Positions 26,631-35,984 of a DNA stretch of 38,377 nt are shown here, one piece after another (within the stretch, counting starts at the first letter, position 1; each line of letters begins with the position of its first letter). The notes under the pieces are model-generated. The model was not told the DNA's origin. It worked only from the letters and a program-made list of their open reading frames with translations, and ran no database searches. The DNA lies in NCBI GenBank assembly GCA_001460835.1, contig CYKH01000935.1:9161-47537 (forward strand), given 5' to 3'. A program made the position numbers and the translations under genes. The DNA is from Bodo saltans (taxonomy: Eukaryota; Euglenozoa; Kinetoplastea; Eubodonida; Bodonidae).

Positions 26631-27530
26631 TACGGTGCTGGATACTACCTTGGAAGTGCCGTTGGTCTCGTCAACATTGACTACTGGCTCTGAAGTCTCA
26701 TTGATCGTTCAGAATGTCTCAGCGACACTAACCTATGACGGAGGTGGCTGTGCCTCTGCCATCGGCAACATCGTCATGTTTACAGGCGGCTTCACCAATG
26801 TCTTAGTGATATTAACGAATACGTCCATGACGACGTACAGCGTTGTCGGTGTTCCTGTTCCCCCAAATTGGGTACGTGGTGATGATCACTTCGTTGGTGT
26901 CATTCCTACCTCCTAACACTACCGCGGCAAGTCTTTATGAACAAATTGACATTAGCATAGTAAACTCGTCGTTAGCAGTTGCCCACACGACTGCAATCCC
27001 GGTGTCAGCGACGTACCTCGCGGTATCCTCGAGTATCGCGACATTAATGTCATCGTGACCAACTGCGCCATCACACTTTACGGTGCTGGATACTACCTTG
27101 GAAGCAGAAATTTACGAACAGACAGTGCCGTTGGTCTCATCAACATTGACTACGGCTCTGAAGTCTCAGTGATCGTTCAGAATGTCACAATGACACTTAC
27201 CTATGACGGAGGTGGCTGTGCCTCTGCCATCGGCAACATCGTCATGTTTACAGGCGGCTTCACCAATGTCTCAGTGGTATTAACGAATACCTCCATGACG
27301 ACATACAGCGTCGTTGGTGTTCCGGTTCCCCCGAAAGTGATCCTTCTGCTCCTTACATTTGGGTACGTGGTGATGATCACTTCGTTGGTGTCATTCCTAC
27401 CTCCTAACACTACCGCGGCAAGTCTTTATGAACAAATTGACATTAGCATAGTAAACTCGTCGTTAGCAGTTGCCCACACGACTGCAATCCCGGTGTCAGC
27501 GACGTACCTCGCGGTATCCTCGAGTATCGC
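26631..27530 (+). repeat. Partial tandem duplication inside pseudogene B
   Basis: 26868-27039 and 27359-27530 appear identical over 172 bases. The preceding parts (26631-26867 and 27079-27358) are clearly homologous but differ by scattered substitutions, a 1-base insertion and two gaps of about 21 and 23 bases. The second unit begins at about 27040. Confidence 0.9.
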
Positions 27531-28247
27531 AGCCTTTAACGCATTCTCCCTCATGAAAGACTCTTACGTTCGTCTTGAGAATGTTTCACGTCGAACGTTT
27601 GCTGCCATCCGATGTCGGCCCAGTGACGTAGTTTCCGAGTACCTCATATGGAGGCGGTCTTAATGTAACGGCGTTGGCTAGCATGTTTAACCCGATTGAG
27701 TATTTCAGCTCCGCTCTTCCTCAAAGTGTATCTCCACTGGTTGGTCAACTTGTTAGTTCACCTGGCGTCTTGTACCACGTCAACGTGACGATTATTGCAA
27801 CAGCCAACTGCTCTGTTTGTTACGAAGACGCGTTAATTCCTAGTCCCACTGATGTGTTGACATTTGTAGTGCTTCGTAAGGAAGTGAACTATTCGAACTA
27901 CGTTTTTGAACACTCTTCTGTGCGCATGCCGTCGTCTTTGTTGTCAGCAGCAGTCAATGCAGGATCGCTTCTTACCTCACTGTCTCCCACGTTTCTTTTT
28001 GGCACCAATAAATTTATTTCGTTTCGATGGATACAAGCGTTGTCGTCTGTATTGATGCTTGTGAGGTACCACCCACTGACGATCCAACTCAGTGCCAACT
28101 TACTCACTCCGACGACGAATATTTCTTTCTGGGATGTAGACGCTACATCTGCCACACTTTCTAGCGCCATCATTGGGACAAACAACAATCGTTCTCCACA
28201 ATATTTAATGACCGGTGGCAGTGGAGGCTCTCTAGTGTTCCAAAAAG

Positions 28248-28304
28248 AAGGCGAAGCATCTGAAGCATCTGCTGATGCAGGTATCGGTAGTGATGCTTCG
28301 CCTT
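28248..28304. repeat. 13-bp inverted repeat in pseudogene B
   Basis: AAGGCGAAGCATC (28248-28260) and its reverse complement (28292-28304) flank a 31-base loop. Partial GGTATCGGTAGTG direct repeats follow. This is a local rearrangement scar or slippage product. Confidence 0.6.
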
Positions 28305-29700
28305 GGAGGTATCGGTTGCTTGGAGGTATCGGTAGTGGCTCTGCTTTGGGTCTTTCCCGTCCCGCGTTGACAATTGCCCATTGCTCGTTTGTGGATTTTA
28401 CTTTTGTGATCTCACCGAGCCTTTCCTCGACAGTCACGCTATCGTCGTCATCATCATCAAGCGCACACCTTCCACTGGTGCTTCTTGGCTGCAATCTGTG
28501 GGATGGGCGCGCTATGTCGGCGAACGTTGTTCGTCTCAATGAAGAGCTGTTGCCCAACATTGCATTCCCTTCGAGCATATGGAATGCGTCCCTACGATGT
28601 GAAGGATTTCAAACAATCAGCCCAACACTTGGCCGCCCTCCCCTTTTCCCGTTGAATACAGTGCTGCTGTATCGCGTCAGTGATACTGCCACGTCATCTG
28701 TTGCAGCGGTTGTTGTTTTATCGATCGTCGTGGGGAGTCTTTCCACAGCAAGTGTGGCTCGCAGTGCCACCGTAAATCTTCAACGCTCACTTGCGGTGCT
28801 CGGGCTCTGGCAAAAGTGCCGCCTCGCTTCTGGTGAGGACAACAACGATTCAGAGTATGAGCTCCAGCGGCAGCAGCAACGGTAGCACAATAATAAGCCC
28901 GCCGCTTTTCAGTGATTTCAGCGACAACATTCTTGGTGTTGGATTCTCTATTGGGCAGTTCCGGGGTCCTTCGCAGACAACTACGCGAGACTCTTGCAAC
29001 CATGGGCAACGCTCAGCCGGTATCGTGGCCTATGGTGCTCTCCTCTCTCTTGTATGGGTCACATTCCCAATCTATTGCGGCTACTATATTTTATGTGATG
29101 TGGCGTGGCAGAGTCCATCGTCAGTTTCTACTGTTAGGCGTCAAGCGACGCACACCAACGACACCACGCCGAGGTTCTCGCTTTGCTGTTGGCTGTGGTT
29201 CAGCCTTGCGGCACGTCGTTCACTTGACCGCGGACCCATCTGAGGAGTGGGCACCACGACCACCCCACCGTGGAACGAAGGAGTACGCAATCGCTCGTAT
29301 GTTGCTGGAACATCTCAGTCCAGTGTTCGAAATGTATGTGGACGGCCGTGAGTGGTATTTTCTTGTAGAGTGGGGCGTTTGCATTGTCAGCGCGGCTGTC
29401 TTAGGTGCCGCACAAGCCGTGGCGACCTCCAGCAGCAGCGACGCATGCAATGCTGCTCAGTGGTGCAGCCATTGTCTTGACTGCAATTCATCTCGTGGCG
29501 TGTCTGTGGCTTCGCCTACAAAATTCGGTTAGAGATGTTTGTAACTGTTGTACTGTGCTGTTTAGAGTTACTGTCGGATTCTCTCGCAGCGGCAGGCAAC
29601 GACTCAGCAGCTGACACGGTTGTCACAGTGTCGGCTCTTCTCGAGATTTGCATTGGTTCATTCACTACATTGCTCATCCGCCTTCTGTTCCTTTCACAAC

Positions 29701-30195
29701 AAGCTGGCCCATCATGCAACAGAGTACAGCTGGCTGCCGTCGAACGAAGAAATCCACAATACAATCAACGAACAACACACTTTACTCACCATCCATGAAG
29801 AGCGTCGAGGTCGGAGATTCTTCGACGTAGTCGCATGAGCAGTTGACGACGTTGTTATCATTGATTTGTAGTGCTGCTGCTGCCCCGGAGTGCCAGCAAC
29901 GTTGCCGTAGGAAGCAGCTCCACACACGACAAATACATCTGCAGCAAGCACGAAAAACATTAACGTGAGCACCAATAATCGCTCCAACTTGATGCACACC
30001 ATACGCACTCTCACTAACAGTGAAGACTTATTTACTCAGCCGTATACTTTTACGCTAACACTTTAAAAAGAACCGACCGAAAATCAACAACAACAAAAAC
30101 ATTCGTTTGAGTATTTGTGCATTTCCTGTTGTTTGTTTATTTTAACACCATTAGCTGGCACTCTCAAAACCTCAAATGAAATTCAACCTTGAAAA
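29701..30195. other. Interval between pseudogene B and the LRR gene
   Basis: The left part is the uncertain 3' end of pseudogene B. The middle holds a possible - strand gene fragment (see 29712-30002). The right part (30003-30195) is A/T-rich and non-coding, with T-rich stretches readable on either strand, so transcription could diverge here. Confidence 0.45.
29712..30002 (-). pseudogene. Possible N-terminal fragment of a secreted protein on the - strand
   Basis: ATG at 30002 on the - strand opens a frame with a textbook signal peptide, MVCIKLERLLVLTLMFFVLA, followed by DVFVVCGAASYGNV. After about 40 residues this frame becomes less protein-like, while a neighbouring frame reads NNVVNCSCDYVEESPTSTLF, suggesting a frameshift near 29870. 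Within 100 bases the sequence enters the tail of pseudogene B on the other strand. It could be a real short gene, a truncated gene left by the rearrangements, or chance. The family is not recognised. Confidence 0.3.
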
Positions 30196-31191
30196 ATGAA
30201 CGCTGATGAGTTATACCCCAAGCGTGTGCGTAGTCAAAAAAGCGATGCACGGAGAAACCTCAGTTTCGCAAGCCGAAGAAGAAACCCCAACCTCAGGATG
30301 TGCCAGCTGTTGCATTTGCAGCACTTGGACGCTTCTGAGTCCAAAATCAATGGAAGCAGTATCTGCAACATTAGGAGCGTGACGAGCCTCAACCTCTGTG
30401 GCTGCACTAACATCACCGACATGCGTCTTATTGGCATTTGTACTCTGCCTCAACTGACACGTCTTAGCATTAGTTGGTGCGTGAATATCAAAGGGCACAT
30501 CATTGGGTGCGGCATGTCAAATCTAACGTATTTAGAGTTACGCGGCTGCGACGGTCTTCGCGACGTTAATCTCAACGACATTTCTGCTCTATTGCATCTG
30601 GAGCACCTAGACTTGGGCAACTGCAATAACATTACGGGTGCTTCTATTTGCAACATATCTACACTGACGTCGCTCAATCTGACAGGCTCAGGTTGCATCA
30701 CGGATAAAGGTCTTAGTGGTGGTCTCTCTACACTCCGACAACTGCAAAAAAAAAAACAAGTTACAGGCAGCTGTCTTCACAGCATGCCATCCCTCAGACG
30801 CTTGAACGTGAGTCGTTGCTGGCGAGTTCATGATGAAAATCTCAGACAGATGTCAACGCTGACAAAACTTCGGTACTTAGACTTGTCTGGTTGTGCGGTC
30901 ACGGGCTCTACCCTCGGAAGTATTTCCACACTAACACATTTGGACTTGAGCAGGTGTTGGGACGTCACTGATGTTGGTATCAGTGCACTATCCACTCTAC
31001 CGGAGCTTCAACATCTGACGTTATGCAATTGCCAAAAGATTTTAGGCGCCACTCTGTGTCGTTTACCAGCGTTGAGGGTTCTCAACGTAAGTGGGTGCTC
31101 TCAAATTACCGATGTGATGCTAAGGGCCATCTGCGCGTTACCGCAACTTGAGCATGTTGACTTGAGCGACTGCGCGACCATCATGACATGA
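30196..31191 (+). CDS. Cysteine-type leucine-rich-repeat protein (331 aa)
   Basis: ATG 30196 begins a basic 35-residue head, followed by about eleven LRR units of 23-26 residues. The pattern is LxxLxHLDLSxCxxITDxxL, with examples LEHLDLGNCNNITGASI and LRVLNVSGCSQITDVML. The conserved Cys and I-T-D make it the Cys-containing LRR class (as in AMN1 and F-box LRR proteins), also seen in the LRR proteins of trypanosomes. No signal peptide, F-box, RING or membrane helix is visible, so it may be a cytosolic interaction protein or only the repeat part of a larger ancestor. One repeat is damaged: at 30747-30756 an A run encodes Lys-Lys-Lys where the HLDLS core is expected. The protein ends right after a repeat core, which may mean truncation. 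It lies between two broken surface-protein copies. Confidence 0.75.
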   Translation: MNADELYPKRVRSQKSDARRNLSFASRRRNPNLRMCQLLHLQHLDASESKINGSSICNIRSVTSLNLCGCTNITDMRLIGICTLPQLTRLSISWCVNIKGHIIGCGMSNLTYLELRGCDGLRDVNLNDISALLHLEHLDLGNCNNITGASICNISTLTSLNLTGSGCITDKGLSGGLSTLRQLQKKKQVTGSCLHSMPSLRRLNVSRCWRVHDENLRQMSTLTKLRYLDLSGCAVTGSTLGSISTLTHLDLSRCWDVTDVGISALSTLPELQHLTLCNCQKILGATLCRLPALRVLNVSGCSQITDVMLRAICALPQLEHVDLSDCATIMT

Positions 31192-31497
31192 GCTATGTGA
31201 GTGGTGCAGCCAGATGAGTATGCGACACCGTCTAATGCATTCGATTCGATCTTGAACACCCGCCATGGTGCAGCTAGTGCCGCAGAGAGCATATGTGAGT
31301 GGTGCAGCCAGCCTGTTCACACCATATTTGCTTCCTTTGTCCCACAGCTGTCTACGGCAAACGCGGAGTTTGCTGCAGCGATGTCACCTTAACGCGTCTG
31401 TATCAGAAGGTCTTCCTTTCTTGGCGCGAAATTAGCTGTCCTCATTATTCGACACTTTCTTGTTTCTTGAGTTATTTGATTCCAGGGATGCGTGACA
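31192..31497. other. Intergenic interval with a 20-bp direct repeat
   Basis: No gene is seen. TATGTGAGTGGTGCAGCCAG occurs twice, at 31194-31213 and 31292-31311, 98 bases apart, the first copy starting three bases after the LRR stop codon. The right part holds the T-rich splicing region of copy C. Confidence 0.7.
31448..31485 (+). promoter_or_regulatory. Predicted trans-splice acceptor for surface-protein copy C
   Basis: A T/C-rich tract (31448-31470) is followed by CCAG ending at 31485, twelve bases before ATG 31498. An out-of-frame ATG at 31488 would open a 19-codon upstream frame. Prediction from pattern. Confidence 0.4.
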
Positions 31498-34452
31498 ATG
31501 GCACATTCACAATATTATCTGCTGATGGCTTTGGCAATCACAGCTAGCGTAGCGCCACATGCCTGTGCTGTGGAAATGACTATTCCATGCAACGCAGACA
31601 GCTTTATGTTGTTCTCGTACAACGACTACACCATCCGTGACTGCACTCGACCAGGTGGTTCCCCGTTTTTGTTTCTTGGCACGAGCCCCAATGCATCAGC
31701 ACTCATCGATGTCAGTATTACTGTGCTCAATGGAGCAGTCATTCCGCAGCTCTTCTCCAACACGATCGCTCGCCTCGAAAACGTTTCCGTGCTGATCTCA
31801 GGCGCACGGGTAGGCCCTTATCATCGCGTCATTACCGCACCAACGCAGTCGCCAAGCCTATCGATAGTGACTGTGTACAGCGCCGCTTTTGAGCCATTTG
31901 TCGCTAAGAACATTTCTATGATAGTACACAATATCACCGTCGTTATCAACACGAGTACCCCCGTCCATGACTGGAACGTAGATATTCATGGAGACTTCTT
32001 GTTGTCGCTCCCGCTTGGTGGACCAGCGGAGGTGAATGGACTGCTTGTTAATGTAACCGACAGCGTGATTGTGCTGCACTTTGATGGGCATCCACTGTAT
32101 CGGAACTTAGGGATTGTCGCAGTTGATTTTCAAAGCGCGAGAAGCAAACTTGCCCACGTGAGTATCTACGTTGCCTTCAGCACGATAAGTATCGTAGTTG
32201 ACATGGCTCTCACGAATTTCACGCGAGAAATGTCGCCATGCCACTTTCATTTTGTATGCAGACTTTCGGGCTGCAGTGCAAGTAAGATCTCTTACGCTGC
32301 TCATGACAACTCATTGCTCCGAATGGAGTACACAATGCCGGGGTATGGCAACGCAGCACCTGATGCGATCCACTGGTTGGTAGATAGTGCCGGCATATTC
32401 GCAACACGCGATTTTTCTGACATCAGCGCGATTGCATTTGATCTTCACAACACAAGCGCTTCAGTCTCTTGTGACTGCAGAACACGGTGTGGATTTTTGA
32501 CGTCAGGTGAACGAGGTCTTCTTTCTGCTGCTGTGTTTCTCATAAACTCAATCAATGTTGACGATGCAGTGACCCAAAATGTCACTGCGCAGATTTCATT
32601 AGCATCACTCTCAATATCTGCCCCAATGGACGCCTATGCAGTATTGGTTTCCTTTCTCTTAAACGTTAGCACTGTTTCCGTGACCATTGCCAATGCAAAC
32701 GTTTCAATTCTTGGAGCTGGTTTGTACATTGGAGGAGAAGCACGAACCGACAGTGTGGTTGGGTTTATCAAAATCAAGTTTGGTTCGCGTATCATGGCAG
32801 CATTGAGTCACATTGCGCAGAGCGTCGTGCATGAAAGCGGAGGTTGCGCTTCCGCCACCGCGAGCATGTTGACATTCACAGGAAACTTCTCCAAAATCAT
32901 TGCTACTCTTCATCAGGTATCACTCAACGCACAAAGTGTTCGAGGAGTTGTGGTGCCATCGGACCTTGTACCGGGTCTGGTTACCTTTGCGGTTGTCACC
33001 ACGCTTGCGTCCCTCATCACCCTAGCGCCGTATTCCCTTATTCCGACGTACTATTATTATGTGGACATCATCATCAACAGCTCGACCATCGAAGCTGCTC
33101 ACGTTACAAATGCGCTTCCTGGCACATCGTACGCTACTGTGGCATCGATGGTTTCAGCCTTCAGCGTTGTGACCCCCGTAGCAAGTTCATCTGTAACGTT
33201 GCTTGGTGTCCGTGTTGTCCGACGGAGGCCATCAACCGTAGATGTCGATCCTGACAGCTGGATCCCGGAAACATTTTCTGGTGCTCGCTCAAATGTAACA
33301 GCAACAGTCACCATGTTCAATCCGTTGAGTTTCTTCTTGTCGAGTATTCGAGATCCGTTGATTCATGCAATCGCTTCTTCCATAGCCGGAAGCGGCGTTA
33401 TATCCCTGGTCAACGTGACTGTAAACGTAACGCTCCATTGCGTCGTCGAGTACGAAGTCGGGATGTTGCCAAGCATCGTCGACGTTCCATCACTGCTAGT
33501 GTTGCCCAATGAAGCGAACTTCTCAAGGTTCTATTTCTCCGACTCGACTTTGCGCATTCCGCTCGGTAGCGAAGGTGTAGGATCGTTGGTTGCTGGATAT
33601 TCCAAAGCGACATTGTACGAGACTCAAATCTCAATGAAGGCCATTCGTGCTTCTTCGTCCGTGCTTCTGCTGACGAAAAGCAATACCCTTACAGTCGTGC
33701 TAGGGCCCACGTTGTCGATGTATCTGATATTTCTTGACATTAGCCTCGTAGCTCCTCTCGCTGTTGGTGTCGGTGCCTCATCATTTGGTCGCATCTAGCG
33801 ATAACGGATTGCTGCACCTCCTCGTTGTTTTCCCACAAGGGAATTCGACGACGCCCTCCACAACAGTCAGTTATCTTCGCGCAGGGTTCGAACTTCTCAG
33901 GCTTCACAACAATAGTTGCGCCAACGATAAACGTCACAGCACTTCTAGTCCCTTCATCAGCAGTCGTGTTGCTGCACCTCGGGTGCAATGTGTGGAACTC
34001 ACGCACGATGGACAGCAGCATAGTTCAGCAGACAGACCCTCACCTCTTTCGCTTCTCAACGTTCTCCGAATGTGATACTCCGTCTGCGCCACCTCTCATC
34101 CACAACGCAGGAAAGGCAACGAACTCGGTGAATGCCGCAGTGTACGTGTCCCTGTTCTCAGGGGCCTCCTCTATTACAACTCTTCAACGCTCTGCAACAG
34201 TGTTGCAGCTATGGCAACGATGTCACAGACAAGATGATGGCTCCACTGGCAGCTATTCGCTAGGCGATGATTCGCCTCCCTACAGTGAGCTGAGCGACAA
34301 TTCTTTGGGCTTATCTTTACCTGTTGGTGAGCAAAGTTTAGAGTACGCGGCTGGTGCCGCGTTTGGCAACGCACTGCTCGTCCTTCTCCTTGGCGGGTTG
34401 TTGCACGTCACCTTTCTCTCTCAGAAGCGGTTGATGTCGCACTCTAATTTTG

Positions 34453-34472
34453 GTCGAAAGAAGTCGAAAGAA
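34453..34472 (+). repeat. 10-bp tandem duplication in copy C
   Basis: GTCGAAAGAA occurs twice in a row (34453-34462, 34463-34472), followed by GTCG. The extra 10 bases account exactly for the frame change seen here. Confidence 0.85.
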
Positions 34473-35109
34473 GTCGTCAGCAAGTTACGTGTGCCTAAAG
34501 GGGTTCATCCCCTCTAATCCCTTTCCGGGATCACTCGCCGACAAATTCACAACTTTACTTCAGCCCTCCTCCGGCGCTTGTGCAGCGCTCCTTGTGAGTC
34601 CGCTGATTTCAGTTGGGTCGATATTTTCTGGAGCAGTAATGGCGGCTGTGTGGCTGGCGTTTCCGTGTTTCTGTGTGCATGCAGTCATGTGGCGTGGACG
34701 GCGCAAGCGTATGTTTGTACTGTGACGATCAAAACTTAGAGCTGCAGGAGCGGCTGTCATTGCGTCGTCCCTCTCGTCGTGTGTTACATTTGCCACTGGC
34801 AGTCTTCAAGAGTGGAAGGTGCACCCCAGCTGCCTTCACCGAGGAACAAAAGAAAGAAGTGCAGCGCTGTTCCTCCTACAGAGGCTTGAGCCTGTATTCG
34901 GCCGGTTCGTTGACGGACGTGAGTTGTACTTCCTCGTCGAGTGGAGCATCAGCATCCTTAGCGGCGCGCTGCTAGGTGCCGCACAAGTGGCCCCAGCAGA
35001 TACTGCTTGTGCTGCTGGGGTGTGGGGTGGTGGCAGCTCGATTGCATTTTCGGCTCTCCAAATTGTGTTGTGCGTTGCGTTCAATCCGTTTTCTCAGAGT
35101 CTTGAGTTG

Positions 35110-35237
35110 TGGATGGCCGTGCTGCTTGGATTCTTCGAATTCGTGTCCTGTGTTCTCGCCATGCTAAATCTACTGGATGACCGTGCTGCTTGGATTCTTT
35201 GAATTCGTGTCCTGTGTTCTCGCCATGCTAAATCTGG
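35110..35237 (+). repeat. 64-bp tandem duplication in copy C
   Basis: 35110-35173 and 35174-35237 are near-identical (differences include GGCC/GACC and TTCTTC/TTCTTT). As 64 is not a multiple of three, the duplication shifts the frame. Removing one copy restores the same frame on both sides. Confidence 0.9.
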
Positions 35238-35575
35238 GCGATGCAGCAGATTCGGTGGTCACTGCTGCCGCTAGTTTAGACATAGCAGTTTCAATCATCG
35301 TAATGCTCTTGCAGCTCGTGCTGCGGTTCAACAAGAAGCGAGGAAAGTCTGCTGCCGAGCTTGGTGGAGCAAAATGGAAACAAGGCACCATGGATCACGA
35401 GCGACATGGAGGCAGACGTGTGCGAATTCAACACGCTTGTCAAAATGACAGAGCTCGAGCGACCACCCATCGTAACACGATGTTTGCTCTCAAGGAGGTG
35501 CAAGAGGCGAAACAAGCGTTTCAGCTTGAATCGTTGATTATTTTAATTTGCGGGCCTCGCCGCAAGATCTCATAA

Positions 35576-35984
35576 AAAAGAGAGACTGTTCTGATAACAG
35601 AGTTCTGCTGAAATTGTTTGCAGTTTCGAATTGTTTGCAGTTTGAAACCAAATTGACGGAATCTCTGAAGACAATTTTTATGTGGAAATTAAATCCGATA
35701 ATTAGTTCCCCCTTCGTCGAGAATCGAAGCTCGCACTCTCTTTGTGCGTTGTGCTTAGATCATCGCTGCGATTGTCACTTCTCTTCTTACTTTCCAAATG
35801 AGAAAAAAAGAAATTGCGATCTTTTCTCCATTACCCCTCCCTCGTTTCACCCTGCAAGTGGAAAAGAAAATTAGAGCCTTTGCGGTCGTCTTTCGCAACG
35901 GGAAACTTAGGCTTATGCGACATGTTTGTACTGCAGTATTTCTTTTGTGTTGTTTTCTTTTTTTGCTTGAAGCTTCAGCAAAGT
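35576..35984. other. Intergenic interval before the PH-domain gene
   Basis: No gene is seen. A 17-bp tandem repeat, AATTGTTTGCAGTTTCG, starts at 35612 and again at 35629 (second copy incomplete at its end). The right half is T/C-rich. Confidence 0.6.
35939..35978 (+). promoter_or_regulatory. Predicted trans-splice acceptor for the PH-domain gene
   Basis: A long T-rich tract (35939-35967) is followed by AG at 35971-35972 and at 35977-35978, only 6-12 bases before ATG 35985. It supports that ATG as the start with a very short 5' UTR. Confidence 0.45.

Larger units (their letters stand above)
26631..29700 (+). pseudogene. Surface-protein copy B, C-terminal half (broken)
   Basis: The family sequence runs through several frames. 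It begins with a tandem-duplicated block (26631-27039, then 27040-27530) that includes the conserved DGGGCASA segment. A frameshift near 27590 and a TAG at 27629-27631 follow; the TAG sits where copy C has Trp (SWIPETF versus stop-FPSTSY). The frame is then open from 27632 to 28885, with MFNPIEYFSSALPQ, LGCNLWDG and LQRSLAVLGLWQKCR. A frameshift near 28850 leads to SPPLFSDFSDNILG. A deletion near 28955 removes the membrane helix that copies A and C have after this point. Further frame changes connect MWRGRVHRQF, HRGTKEYA, REWYFLVEW and the final helices (LELLSDSLAAAGND). The true 3' end is uncertain. Too many separate lesions exist for this to be a gene with one sequencing error. Confidence 0.85.
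31498..35575 (+). pseudogene. Surface-protein family copy C (frameshifted)
   Basis: ATG 31498 opens a 766-codon frame with a signal peptide (about 1-26). The full ectodomain follows: TIPCNADSF, YTIRDCTRPGGSP, VSVLISGARVGP, CDCRTRCGF at 325-333, and ESGGCASATA. The frame stops at 33798, before the membrane domain. The rest of the family protein continues in other frames to 35575. It runs in frame 3 to about 34462 (LHLGCNVWNS, LQLWQRC, ELSDNSLG, GAAFGNALL). After a 10-bp tandem duplication it returns to frame 1 (GSLADKFTTLLQPSSG, MWRGRRKRM), is cut by a TGA at 34723-34725, and continues in the same frame (LHRGTKERS, RELYFLVEW). After a 64-bp tandem duplication it ends in frame 2 (LESLIILIC). 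If expressed, only a secreted ectodomain without anchor would result. Sequencing error could explain single shifts but not the duplications. Confidence 0.8.

Noticed and set aside
27898-28578. 226-codon - strand open frame in pseudogene B
   Set aside because: It is antisense to a clearly homologous + strand frame and has no recognisable content.
26631-29700. Introns as the explanation for frame changes in copies B and C
   Set aside because: The changes coincide with duplications, nonsense codons and a deletion, there are no matching donor and acceptor pairs, and copy A is intronless.
31498-35575. Reading copy C as several short independent genes
   Set aside because: Each piece aligns in order with one intact protein (copy A), and two of the breaks are explained by tandem duplications.
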